A DNA stretch of 24,200 nucleotides from contig JAISOQ010000089.1 in NCBI GenBank assembly GCA_031275515.1, forward strand, positions 1-24,200. The letters are read 5' to 3'. Positions 16,126 through 23,751 of the stretch are shown here, one piece after another; within the stretch, counting starts at the first letter, position 1, and each line of letters begins with the position of its first letter. Origin of the DNA: Treponema sp. GTDB taxonomy: Bacteria > Spirochaetota > Spirochaetia > Treponematales > Breznakiellaceae. The position numbers and the translations under genes were made by a program. The notes beneath the pieces were generated by a model. That model made no database searches. It saw only the letters and a program-made list of their open reading frames with translations, and was not told the origin of the DNA.

Positions 16126-17344
16126 CAGGGCAACAGCACTTACTTTTTCGTGATAGGATACGAGGCCAAAAGACCATGACGGAGGGGAAGATGGAGCTAT
16201 CAGAAAAAGCGGTACAGCGGATAAAAGAGAATCTTGGGGAGATACCGGACCCGAGGAGGCAATGGGGGTATATACGGCATAAGCTCATAGACCTGCTGGT
16301 CATCGGGCTGTGTTCGATCATAACCCGGGGGAAAGGGTTTGACGAAATGGAGGAAATGGGCCGGGACCGGGAGGAGTGGTTCCGGCAATTTCTGGAGCTT
16401 CCGCACGGCATACCGGACGAGGACACGTTTCGTCGGCTGTTTGAACGGCTGAATCCGGGGGAACTGATGAAATGTCTGCAAAGCTGGCTGGGGGGGATGA
16501 GGGAGGCCGGCGGGCGGCAGGTGGCGATAGACGGGAAGACCATCCGCGGGAGCGGGAAGGAAGGGGAACATAAGGCGGTACATATAGTCAGCGCCTGGGT
16601 GAATGAAAACAACCTGGTACTGGGACAACTGGCGACGGAAGAGAAAAGCAATGAAATAACGGCGATTCCGGAGTTGTTAGACCTGATAGACGTGAGCGGG
16701 GATACGATAACGATAGACGCGATGGGGTGTCAGAAGGAGATCGTGAAGAAGATACGGGCAAAGGGGGCTGATTATGTGCTTGCGGTGAAGGAAAACCAGC
16801 CGGTTCTGTACGGGGAAATCAGGGAATACTTTGCCTATCTGGATGAGCGGCAGACGAAAGAACTGCCTGAGGACGTGTGGGAAAGCGGGGTAGAGAAAGG
16901 CCACGGGAGGATAGAACAGCGGCGGGTACGGACGGTCACGGACATCGGGTTTCTCAGCGGGAAGAAGGACTGGAAGGACCTTGCCACCGTTATAGAGGTT
17001 CGGGGAAGGCGGACAGCGGGGGATGAAACGAGTGTTACGGAGCGGTACTTTATCAGCAATAAGGATATACCGGCGGAAGAGTTTGGGAAGGACATCCGGG
17101 GGCATTGGGGGATAGAGAACGGCCTGCACTGGATGCTTGATGTGAACTTCGGGGAAGACGGATGCCGTGCGCGGAAAGACAATTCCCCGAAAAACCTGAA
17201 CATTCTGAGGAAGGCAGCGATCTCGCTGCTTCGGGCTGTTGACGGGGGGAAACGGGTAAGCGTCAAACGGAAAATGCTCAGAGCCAGCCTTGTCCCGGAT
17301 TTCCTTCTCAAGGCGTTGTTCGGCAAGTAAGTGCTGTTGCCCTG
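16126..17344 (+). mobile_element. Complete ISAs1-family insertion sequence, 1219 bp
   Basis: The ends are perfect 20-bp inverted repeats: CAGGGCAACAGCACTTACTT at 16126-16145 and its complement at 17325-17344. Both the CAGGG start and the size fit ISAs1. One intact transposase gene lies inside, ending within the right repeat. The 8 bp outside each end (GATCCCCC on the left, CTTAGCAT on the right) do not match, so no target duplication is visible. The element separates moderately GC-rich DNA on its left from clearly GC-richer DNA on its right. Confidence 0.93.
16191..17330 (+). CDS. ISAs1-family DDE transposase
   Basis: 379 residues from the ATG at 16191, which has GGAGG 5 nt upstream; an in-frame ATG at 16176 is a second choice. 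The N-terminal H-repeat-associated block is IPDPRRQWGYIRHKLIDLLVI. The catalytic residues are present: Asp in VAIDGKTIRGS, Asp in ITIDAMGCQKEI, Glu in HWGIENGLHWMLDV followed by FGEDGC. There are no frameshifts or internal stops, so the element may still be active. The TAA overlaps the right terminal repeat. Confidence 0.95.
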   Translation: MELSEKAVQRIKENLGEIPDPRRQWGYIRHKLIDLLVIGLCSIITRGKGFDEMEEMGRDREEWFRQFLELPHGIPDEDTFRRLFERLNPGELMKCLQSWLGGMREAGGRQVAIDGKTIRGSGKEGEHKAVHIVSAWVNENNLVLGQLATEEKSNEITAIPELLDLIDVSGDTITIDAMGCQKEIVKKIRAKGADYVLAVKENQPVLYGEIREYFAYLDERQTKELPEDVWESGVEKGHGRIEQRRVRTVTDIGFLSGKKDWKDLATVIEVRGRRTAGDETSVTERYFISNKDIPAEEFGKDIRGHWGIENGLHWMLDVNFGEDGCRARKDNSPKNLNILRKAAISLLRAVDGGKRVSVKRKMLRASLVPDFLLKALFGK

Positions 17345-17382
17345 CTTAGCATGGCTTTTTGATACTTTGAATTCCTGGTATC

Positions 17383-18321
17383 ATGGTAGTGGTGAAGAGA
17401 GCGGTAAAGGGATCAGTGGAGAGAGTGGCCGGAATTTCGGCGCCGTCTGTTTTTTTAAGGGTTTATTTGAACCGCCGCCTGCTGCCCCACGCCCGCCGCT
17501 GTATCGCCTCGATTCTCTACAACTTCTTCTTCTGCCAGTACCGGGCCGCCCTGGCCCGCGCCTTCAGGACAAAACGGCAAATCCCCGTTTCCGCGGTGGA
17601 TCACGAACTGGACGGCCTTATCCCCTTCTACCCCGGCTGGATCGGCGTCTATCTGGACTTTGTGGGCCTGTGGGTGCGGATGATCGGGTTCCTGCTCGGA
17701 CGTTTCGGCGAAAGGGCCTGGGACGCGGCGGCGGGATTTATGGATTCCATGAGCGAACTGTACCGCTTCGCGGGGAGGATCTACCAAAAGAACCTTTCCA
17801 CCACGGAGCGGCCCTTTTACATCGGGCGGCCCCGCTTCCTGCTGCTGCACATCTTCGATCCCCATTTGATGTGCATCCCCAGCCTCCACGTCATGGTGGT
17901 GATCCTTACCTACACCCGCTTCGCGCGGGCCCTGGGGGAGTTGGGGGCGCCGGGGGAACTGAACGGCGACTGTTCCCGGTGGGCCGGGGAGTGCCGCCGC
18001 GGGGCCCTGGACATTACGGAGGCGATCCTCTACGTCAAACAGCACAGCGTGAACTGCGTAGCCGCGGCCATGTACGCCATGACCTGCTTTGACCGGACCG
18101 GCTTTCCCCCGGAGGAGGCCGAGGACTTCGCGTCGCGGCTTTTTCGGGACGGCGGCCCCCAAACGGCCGCGCTGCCCCGGATCGGCGGGGAGGAGGCGGA
18201 GACGATCCGCGCCTACATCCTGGAACTCTACCGGCGCTTCCTGGCCCGGGGAGAGGAGGGAGAGGGCTGGGAAAAACCCCTGCTGGACTTCCTGAAGGCC
18301 CGTGACAACGGCGTCCTGTAA
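17383..18321 (+). CDS. PAP2-superfamily-like protein lacking the final catalytic Asp
   Basis: 312 residues. Motifs of the type 2 phosphatidic acid phosphatase fold occur in order: K-x6-R-P (K136 to RP 143-144), PSLH (166-169) in MCIPSLHVMVV, and KQH (His221). The IPFYPGWIGVYLDF segment (80-93) matches a stretch common in membrane PAP2 proteins. After His221 the usual H-x3-D reads HSVNC, so the Asp that supports the nucleophilic His is a Cys here. The enzyme may be altered or inactive. The start is uncertain: the ATG at 17383 has no good ribosome-binding site and lies 38 bp from the IS end, and the first about 20 codons are less GC-rich than the rest, so the original 5' end may have been lost. 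Confidence 0.6.
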   Translation: MVVVKRAVKGSVERVAGISAPSVFLRVYLNRRLLPHARRCIASILYNFFFCQYRAALARAFRTKRQIPVSAVDHELDGLIPFYPGWIGVYLDFVGLWVRMIGFLLGRFGERAWDAAAGFMDSMSELYRFAGRIYQKNLSTTERPFYIGRPRFLLLHIFDPHLMCIPSLHVMVVILTYTRFARALGELGAPGELNGDCSRWAGECRRGALDITEAILYVKQHSVNCVAAAMYAMTCFDRTGFPPEEAEDFASRLFRDGGPQTAALPRIGGEEAETIRAYILELYRRFLARGEEGEGWEKPLLDFLKARDNGVL

Positions 18322-18329
18322 GCCCGGTT

Positions 18330-19130
18330 TTAGTTTGAACTGCCGGACGCCGAGATCTGCCGGGCGCCGGGAAGGGCGGCGTCGATGAAGGCCCGCCAGA
18401 GCCCGTCGATTTCCGGCGGCGGGGCCTCGACGCGGACGACGCGGTCCCCCCCGGCGGGGTCGGGAAAGGCCAGAGCCCGGCAGTGAAGCCGGATGCCCCG
18501 ATCGCCGCGCCGCGCCCCGTATTTCAGGTCCCCCTTGATCGGAAGCCCGGCGCGGGAAAGCTGGGCGCGGATCTGGTGGTGACGCCCCGTAACAAGCAAT
18601 ATCTCCAGGAACAGGTAATGCTCCCCCCGGCCCAAAACCCGGTAGCGGAGGACGCCGCGCTTCCGGCCCGGACCGTCTTCGCCGCGGGCAAGGACGCGGT
18701 TCCCCCTCCCCGTCTCCAGCCAGTGGACCAGCTCCACCCACGCGGAAGGGTCCGGCGGGGCGAAACCCGGCGGAACCCGGTCCCACGGAACGGAGCCCGG
18801 CGGGACCGGGTTTTCGGAAGCGGCGCTTTTCCGGGGCGCCCCGGCAATCCCCCAGTAGAGTTTTTCCACCCGGCCCGGGGTCCTGAAGCAGTCCCCCAGG
18901 AAGCCCAGGGTTTTGGGGTTCCGGGCAAACAGGACGCAGCCTGAAACCGGCAGGTCCAGCCGGTGGGGGGCGGCGGGGAGGAAGGGGCCGCCCAGTTCGT
19001 CCCGCAGGGCCCGGGGCAGATCGACGACTCCGTCCCGGGGGGAGGCCAGGGCCTCGACCGATTCACCGGGGACCTTGTTCAGCGCCAGGTAGTCGTCGTG
19101 GATTTTTACGATACGGTCCCTCAGGCTCAT
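18330..19130 (-). CDS. RluA-family pseudouridine synthase (second copy)
   Basis: 266 residues. It has the family opening DDYLALNKVPGESV (12-25), the catalytic HRLDLPVSG with Asp near 59, and the late blocks TGRHHQIRAQLSRAGLPIKGDLKYGA and IRLHCRALAF. No S4 domain. GGAGGG lies about 8 nt upstream of the ATG at 19130. It differs strongly from the enzyme at 1035-1787 (HRLDKDTSG there) and has a Pro/Gly-rich insertion around 95-130, so it is not a recent duplicate. It converges with the PAP2-like gene, with 8 bp between stop codons. The target RNA is unknown. Confidence 0.87.
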   Translation of the reverse strand: MSLRDRIVKIHDDYLALNKVPGESVEALASPRDGVVDLPRALRDELGGPFLPAAPHRLDLPVSGCVLFARNPKTLGFLGDCFRTPGRVEKLYWGIAGAPRKSAASENPVPPGSVPWDRVPPGFAPPDPSAWVELVHWLETGRGNRVLARGEDGPGRKRGVLRYRVLGRGEHYLFLEILLVTGRHHQIRAQLSRAGLPIKGDLKYGARRGDRGIRLHCRALAFPDPAGGDRVVRVEAPPPEIDGLWRAFIDAALPGARQISASGSSN

Positions 19131-19168
19131 CGTCCATGCCCTCCGGTAATTGTCCGCGGATTGCGGAT

Positions 19169-20395
19169 TTAGGGAATCTCCGGGCGAAACTGGAGAAGCC
19201 CCAGGCGTATCTTTTCCGCGATGATCCGGGCCGCGGCTTCCTCAAGGCGGGGGCGGCTCAGGGTCCCCTGTTCCAGGGCGGCCAGGATGGCCCCGCGGAG
19301 CTTCCGCAGGCCGGAAGGCCAGGCCATCACCATGTCGGCCCCCGCCGCCAGGGAGAGGACCGCCGCCTCCTCGGGCGGCATGCGGGAAGCGGCGGCGGCC
19401 ATCGAAAAATCGTCGGCCAGAACGATGCCCGTAAAGCCCAGGTCCTCCCGGAGCCGGCGGCCGATAAGCGCCGGGGAAAAACTCCCGATGCGCTCCGCGT
19501 CCCAGGCGGGGACCAGCGCGTGGGACACCATGATCCCCGTCAGGTGGGGGGCCCCCCCGCCGCCGGCAAGGGCCGCGAAGGGCCGTACCGCCTGTTCAAG
19601 CTCCTCCGGGCTCCAGGAAAGAACCGAAACGCCCCGGTGGGGGTCCGCGCCGGAGTTGCCGGGGAAGTGCTTTGCCACACAGCCCAGCCCGGCCCGCTCC
19701 ATGCCCCGGATATAGGCCGCGGCGGCGGCGGCGGTAAAAGCGGCGTCCCCGCCGAAGCTCCGGTCCCCCAGAAAGAGGCGGTTGTCGTCGTTCAGGGGCT
19801 CCGCCACCGGGGCCAGGACCAGGGTAACCCCCAGGTCCCGGATCTCCACCCCCGATTCGTAAGCCGCCGCCTCCAGCGCGGCAAGGGCCGCCCCGGTTCC
19901 CTCTTTTTCCGCCAGCTCCCCCCACGAGGCGGCGGCGGGCAGGCATCCGATCCCCGGCCCGAAGCGGTGTACCTGCCCCCCCTCGTGATCGACGGCGATA
20001 AAGGGGGGAAGGGCCGCGCCGGCCCCCCCCTCCCCGGCGTTTTTCGCGGCGGCGGACCCTGTCGCGGAGCCGGTTGCGGACCCTGTCGCGGCGGCGGCCA
20101 CCAGGTCCCGGCACTCGCCGATAAAAGCGCGGACCTTGTCCGGGGGGCTGTCGAGGTTGTACCTGAACAGCATGAGGGCCCCGGGGGGACAGTCCTCCAG
20201 GAGCCGCCTCATGTCCCGGTCCAGACCGGACTTTCCGTCCACGCCGCTCATGATCACCTGGGAGGCAAGCGCGGCGTCGTCAAGCGACGCGGCGATACGG
20301 GCGGCTTCCCGGAGCGCGTCCCCGGAAATTTCCCAGGCCCCGGGTCCCGCGGCCGCCAGAGCGTTGATAAGCAGACAAAGAAGCCGTCTTCCCAT
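19169..20395 (-). CDS. Glycoside hydrolase family 3, NagZ-type beta-N-acetylglucosaminidase
   Basis: 408 residues with an N-terminal hydrophobic stretch (LLCLLINALAAAGPGA), so possibly exported or membrane-anchored, unlike cytoplasmic NagZ. Key blocks are FIAVDHEGGQVHRF (132-145), KHFPGNSGADPHRG (242-255) and IVLADDFSMAA (324-334, nucleophile Asp). The canonical loop is KHFPGHGxTxxDSH; here it is shortened to NSGADPH but keeps the Asp-x-His pair used as acid/base in NagZ enzymes. A low-complexity insert ATGSATGSATGSA (about 103-115) is coded by a 12-bp tandem repeat. The predicted role is removal of N-acetylglucosamine from muropeptides or related glycans. It is 39 bp from the RluA-family gene downstream and divergent from the NFACT gene. 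Confidence 0.88.
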   Translation of the reverse strand: MGRRLLCLLINALAAAGPGAWEISGDALREAARIAASLDDAALASQVIMSGVDGKSGLDRDMRRLLEDCPPGALMLFRYNLDSPPDKVRAFIGECRDLVAAAATGSATGSATGSAAAKNAGEGGAGAALPPFIAVDHEGGQVHRFGPGIGCLPAAASWGELAEKEGTGAALAALEAAAYESGVEIRDLGVTLVLAPVAEPLNDDNRLFLGDRSFGGDAAFTAAAAAAYIRGMERAGLGCVAKHFPGNSGADPHRGVSVLSWSPEELEQAVRPFAALAGGGGAPHLTGIMVSHALVPAWDAERIGSFSPALIGRRLREDLGFTGIVLADDFSMAAAASRMPPEEAAVLSLAAGADMVMAWPSGLRKLRGAILAALEQGTLSRPRLEEAAARIIAEKIRLGLLQFRPEIP

Positions 20396-20402
20396 TCACC
20401 CT

Positions 20403-20408
20403 ATTATA
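20403..20408 (-). promoter_or_regulatory. -10 element immediately before the NagZ-type gene
   Basis: A perfect TATAAT on the minus strand ends 7 nt before the ATG at 20395, so the transcript would start at or next to the ATG (leaderless) if this element is used. The best -35 candidate (CTGATA) is weak. Confidence 0.35.
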
Positions 20409-20468
20409 CCGCTAATCTCGTGAGTGTATCAGCCGGAACAGGCCCGGCTAAAACGGAGCGCCGCGGAC

Positions 20469-21995
20469 ATGTCCCTTAACTGGAAAGAAATAGACCTTGT
20501 CCTCTCAGAACTGGAACTGGAGGGCTGCCAGATTCAGAAGGTCCTGCAGAGCGACTTCGACGTTATCGCGCTGCGGGTCTACGGCAGGGGCCGCGGCAAA
20601 ACGGTGCTTATCTCCCTGAGCCCCGGGGCCTGCCGGATCCACGAAACCTTCCGGGCCTTTCCCAAAAGCGACAAACCCCTGCGCTTCGCCGAATTCCTCA
20701 ACTCCCGGATCACCAATGGCCGGATAGAGGAGGCGGTCCAACTGGGGGACAACCGGATCGCGCGGCTCCGGGTGCGGCAGGGGAAGAACCTCTACCGGCT
20801 CTACATCCGGCTCTGGTCCAACGCGGCTAACGTCATCGTCACCGGGGAGGACGGGATCATCCTGGACGCCATGCGGCGGCTCCCCCGGCGGGGGGAACAG
20901 ACCGGCGGCCGCTACGCGCCGGAAGAAACGATGGCCGAAACGGCGCCCGGCGTCAGGCGGGAATACCGGATCCGGGACTTTCCGCCGGAACCGCCCGAGG
21001 GGGGCGGGGATCGCCCGTCAAACGAGGGGGAGCGGTCGCCGAATGACCGGGGGCGGTCATTGAACGACCGGGAGCGGTCGTTTAACGGGAAACTCGACGA
21101 TTTTTACGCCGAACAGGGGGGAAACCTCTCACTGGAATCCCTGCGGGAGCAGGTAAGGCGGAACTGGGAGGGCAAAATAGGCCGCCTTTCGGCCTCCCTT
21201 GAAAAACTAAGGGCCAAGAGGGCGGACTTCGCCTCCGCGGAACAGCTTAAACAGTACGGGGACATCATCCTGGCCAACCTGGACCGGATCGCGCCCGGCG
21301 AGCGGTGGCTGGAGGCGGAGAATTTTTACAACGGCGAGCGGGTCCGCATCCGGCTGGAGGAAGGCGACGGCCCCGCCCAGGCGGAGCGCTACTACGAGCA
21401 GTACCGCAAGGCGAAGCGGGGGCTGGAGGACCTGGGAAGGGAAATCGGGAACGGGGAGGCGGAACTCGCGAAGCTTGAGGGGATCATGAACGCCCTCCTT
21501 TCGGAGACCAACCCCCTGGCGCTGCGGAAGATCATAAAAACCGGCGGCGTAAAGGCCGCCCCGACGCTGTCGAAGGACCGGAAACGGCCGGGACTTTCGT
21601 TCAGGCGGAACGACTGGCTTATCATCGTGGGCAGGGACGCGGCGGAAAACGACGCCCTTCTGCGCCGTCACGTAAAGGGCAACGACCTGTGGCTCCACGC
21701 CAGGGATTATCCCGGCTCCTACGTGTTCATCAAACAGCGGTCCGGCAAGACCGTGCCCCTGGAGATCCTGCTGGACGCGGGGAACCTGGCGATTTTTTAC
21801 TCGAAGGGCCGCGGCAACGGCGAGGGGGACCTTTTCTACACCCCGGTAAAGTACCTGCGCCGGGCCAAAGACGGCCCCAAAGGGCTGGTCCTTCCCACTC
21901 AGGAAAAGAACCTCCACGTCAAAGTGGACGCGGAACGGCTGCGGGAACTGGAGTACTGCCGCGTGGAAAAAGCGCAGGGCCCCCCGCCCGGCTAA
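20469..21995 (+). CDS. Rqc2/RqcH-like NFACT protein, short form
   Basis: 508 residues from ATG 20469 (MSLNWKEIDLVLSELELEGC), with GGAG about 10 nt upstream; an earlier in-frame ATG at 20424 has no support. The NFACT-N region is about 1-155 (RVRQGKNLYRLYIRLWSNAANVIVTGE). Then comes a charged linker with a 21-bp repeat (DRxRSxN heptads, about 181-208), a coiled coil (about 220-345) and the C-terminal NFACT-R/DUF814 block KGNDLWLHARDYPGSYVFIKQ followed by GNLAIFYSKGRG. Relatives bind stalled 50S subunits and recruit tRNA-Ala for C-terminal tailing; some are also annotated fibronectin-binding. The protein is shorter than B. subtilis RqcH (about 570), with the part between NFACT-N and the coiled coil mostly replaced by the repeat linker. 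Confidence 0.85.
   Translation: MSLNWKEIDLVLSELELEGCQIQKVLQSDFDVIALRVYGRGRGKTVLISLSPGACRIHETFRAFPKSDKPLRFAEFLNSRITNGRIEEAVQLGDNRIARLRVRQGKNLYRLYIRLWSNAANVIVTGEDGIILDAMRRLPRRGEQTGGRYAPEETMAETAPGVRREYRIRDFPPEPPEGGGDRPSNEGERSPNDRGRSLNDRERSFNGKLDDFYAEQGGNLSLESLREQVRRNWEGKIGRLSASLEKLRAKRADFASAEQLKQYGDIILANLDRIAPGERWLEAENFYNGERVRIRLEEGDGPAQAERYYEQYRKAKRGLEDLGREIGNGEAELAKLEGIMNALLSETNPLALRKIIKTGGVKAAPTLSKDRKRPGLSFRRNDWLIIVGRDAAENDALLRRHVKGNDLWLHARDYPGSYVFIKQRSGKTVPLEILLDAGNLAIFYSKGRGNGEGDLFYTPVKYLRRAKDGPKGLVLPTQEKNLHVKVDAERLRELEYCRVEKAQGPPPG
21009..21092 (+). repeat. 21-bp-period tandem repeat inside the NFACT gene, 4 units
   Basis: Units start at 21009, 21030, 21051 and 21072; the middle ones share GCGGTC-N5-AA-N-GACCGG. 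They code for heptads DRPSNEG, ERSPNDR, GRSLNDR and ERSFNGK in the linker. Copy-number change would keep the frame. Confidence 0.8.
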
Positions 21996-22018
21996 GGCGC
22001 GCTTAAATTTACGGTTTT

Positions 22019-22045
22019 AACCGGGCCGGGATGGCGCGGCCGGTT
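22019..22045. terminator. Possible bidirectional terminator between convergent genes
   Basis: AACCGG(G)CC-loop-GGCCGGTT forms an 8-bp GC-rich stem between the NFACT stop (21995) and the lipoprotein stop (22051). T-runs after the stem are weak on both strands, so efficiency is doubtful. Confidence 0.35.
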
Positions 22046-22050
22046 CCGCC

Positions 22051-23247
22051 TTAAGGCCGCGCCCGGTTTTGAACGATACGGAACCCCGTGACGCTTCCGC
22101 CGGTACGGGCCCAGCCGGTTCCGTAGCTGTTGGCCACGGCGTAGCCGTTGAGCACCGGTTCTACCGGGACGCGGCGCATGTCGGTTATATGCAGCGTATT
22201 TTGTATCAGTTCGGCTTCCCAATAGCTTGGCAGACGGTAACCGTTGTTGTTCAGCTTCTTTACGTTGTCCCAAAAACCGACGCCGGCGGCAATGCTATCG
22301 GTCAGGTCTCCATGAAAACGCGCGCTTTTCAAGACCATGCCGTTTCCGTCAACATAGCAAGGCGGCAGGTTCAGGTACTCGCTCAGGGCGTTGCACCACA
22401 CCAGGGCGCTTTGGGTGTCGACGTCGTACACTTCCCCGGCGTCGTTGACGCGCCCGTTCCGGGTAAACACGTAGCCCCGGTCCAGGGCCCATTCCTTTAC
22501 CTCGAACCACAGGTCAAAGGGAACGGCGGTTTCGCTCATCGAAAATGGCTCGAAGATCTCGTCCCGCCTGGTGTCTTTAAGGGGATCGTTCAGCGCGAAC
22601 TGCCTGCGCCGGTCCAGCACGGGGATCATGGCGAGGCTTCCGGCGGGGGCCGGAGTTTCGGGGGAATCGTCCCGCGCCGCGGACGGAACCCGCGCCGCGG
22701 ACAGGTCCGGCGGATAGGGCGCGGCGGGGTTTAGCGCGGGGTTCGGCGAAGTAAGGGCGGAAACGCGGGGACCGGGGGGGACGTCGAAACTCTTCTGGCC
22801 CTGTATCCGGGCGGTTTCCACGTCGATTGCCCGCACCCGCAGGCGGTAGAGTTCTGCCAGGGGGGTTATGGAACCGGAGACAATGGTCCCGGCGCCCAAC
22901 TGTTTTCCGATGGCCCGTGCCGTTTCGTCGCTCACCTCGCCCGAAAACTGGAAATCCATCTCCTGCCGGATAAGGTCAAGGTTCTGCCGGTCAACCACCG
23001 TGTAGAGGCCGTCGTTCACCGTGTTTTCGATGAGCCCTTCGATAACGTATTCGGAGAGGGCCGGATACTCCGACTGGAAGTTGAGGAACACGATCTTAAC
23101 GTCCCGGTCGAGTCGCCCGTTAAGGTAATCCGACGCTTCCCGGATAACGGCGTCCAGCCGGTCCGCGCCGGGCGCGGGGCCGCCGGCGCAGGACAGGAGG
23201 ACAAGGAAAAGAGAGACGACAACAAGTCCCGGATTTTTCAGGTTCAC
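22051..23247 (-). CDS. Lipoprotein with FlgO/CsgG-like N-terminal and SUMF1-like C-terminal domain
   Basis: 398 residues from a GTG at 23247 with a perfect GGAGGTGA 7 nt upstream. Signal peptide and lipobox LLSC (Cys20) indicate a membrane-anchored protein. Residues about 45-155 (KIVFLNFQSEYPALSEYVIEGL, VVDRQNLDLIRQEM, GAGTIVSGSITPLAELYRLRVRAIDVETA) match the FlgO/CsgG-like nucleoside-binding-type fold seen in many envelope lipoproteins. After a Pro/Ala-rich linker (about 156-205), residues about 228-398 (FSMSETAVPFDLWFEVKEWA, ALVWCNALSEYLNL, GYRLPSYWEAEL, final GFRIV) follow the formylglycine-generating-enzyme/sulfatase-modifying fold. Its catalytic function is not evident, so it may be a binding module. 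It is 32 bp downstream of the PD-(D/E)XK-like gene and probably co-transcribed. Confidence 0.82.
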   Translation of the reverse strand: MNLKNPGLVVVSLFLVLLSCAGGPAPGADRLDAVIREASDYLNGRLDRDVKIVFLNFQSEYPALSEYVIEGLIENTVNDGLYTVVDRQNLDLIRQEMDFQFSGEVSDETARAIGKQLGAGTIVSGSITPLAELYRLRVRAIDVETARIQGQKSFDVPPGPRVSALTSPNPALNPAAPYPPDLSAARVPSAARDDSPETPAPAGSLAMIPVLDRRRQFALNDPLKDTRRDEIFEPFSMSETAVPFDLWFEVKEWALDRGYVFTRNGRVNDAGEVYDVDTQSALVWCNALSEYLNLPPCYVDGNGMVLKSARFHGDLTDSIAAGVGFWDNVKKLNNNGYRLPSYWEAELIQNTLHITDMRRVPVEPVLNGYAVANSYGTGWARTGGSVTGFRIVQNRARP

Positions 23248-23267
23248 GGCGGTTTCACCTCCATTAG

Positions 23268-23279
23268 GGCCCGCGGGCC
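23268..23279. other. 12-bp perfect palindrome between two minus-strand genes
   Basis: GGCCCGCGGGCC directly follows the stop codon of the PD-(D/E)XK-like gene and precedes the ribosome-binding site of the lipoprotein gene. It may fold as a short hairpin in the joint transcript or be a binding site. No T-run follows, so it is not a standard terminator. Confidence 0.4.
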
Positions 23280-23711
23280 TTATAAAAACACCTTCCAGTT
23301 GTCCCGGTAAAGGTTCGCCAGTTTTTTCAGTTTTCCAAGGGGAATAACCTTTCTGTTCCCGCCTTTCCAGACAAGAGTTCCGCCCTCAAGCTCCCCGTGT
23401 TTTTTCTCAATGTCCTTTGAGGGGACAACATACACTTCGGGAACCAGGGAGGGGTCCTCCATTTTGCCCAGGAACGAAACGAACACATAGTAATGGCCGC
23501 CGTTTACGGTGACGCCGTTGTTAAAGGGAAAACCGCTGGCGCCCTTTATGCCCTTTACGTCGATGGTCAGGGCCCTGTCGCCTTTCCACACCAGAATATC
23601 AACGGCCTTTTTATTGCCCAGGGTCAGCAGCGCGTTCACGCCCAGCCGGTGCAGCACGGACAGCACGTAAAATTCAGAGGCCAGATTGGTCCTGTTCCCT
23701 TTTTCTCCCAT
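23280..23711 (-). CDS. Conserved hypothetical protein with PD-(D/E)XK nuclease-like core
   Basis: 143 residues from the ATG at 23711, with AAGGAG 7 nt upstream; an adjacent ATG at 23714 is 4 nt from the same site. The residues line up as a PD-(D/E)XK core: Glu13 in a first helix (NLASEFYVLSVLHRLG), Asp38 in VDILVWKG, and Asp51-Val-Lys53 in ALTIDVKG, with a following YYVFVSF strand. Similar small proteins are widespread and uncharacterised. The frame is open upstream to 23816, but that part is coded by a hairpin-rich repeat element and is not accepted. A DNA-cleaving role is inference from the motif; no partner gene in the operon points to restriction. Confidence 0.7.
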   Translation of the reverse strand: MGEKGNRTNLASEFYVLSVLHRLGVNALLTLGNKKAVDILVWKGDRALTIDVKGIKGASGFPFNNGVTVNGGHYYVFVSFLGKMEDPSLVPEVYVVPSKDIEKKHGELEGGTLVWKGGNRKVIPLGKLKKLANLYRDNWKVFL

Positions 23712-23751
23712 CATATTGCTCCTTCGCGGCCCCGCGGCCGCCTGTCCTGGC

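Noticed and set aside
16118..17352. Target-site duplication around the ISAs1 element
   Set aside because: The 8 bp on each side (GATCCCCC and CTTAGCAT) do not match and no shifted match of 8-10 bp was seen.
17331..18786. Long ORFs in other frames across the GC-rich half, such as 253 codons at 17331 (+) and 443 codons at 17455-18786 (-)
   Set aside because: Shadows of the PAP2-like and RluA-family genes; proline/arginine/glycine-rich composition and no family motifs.
19136..20479. 447-codon plus-strand ORF opposite the NagZ-type gene
   Set aside because: High G+C suppresses stop codons. The minus frame carries the GH3 motifs and this frame carries none.
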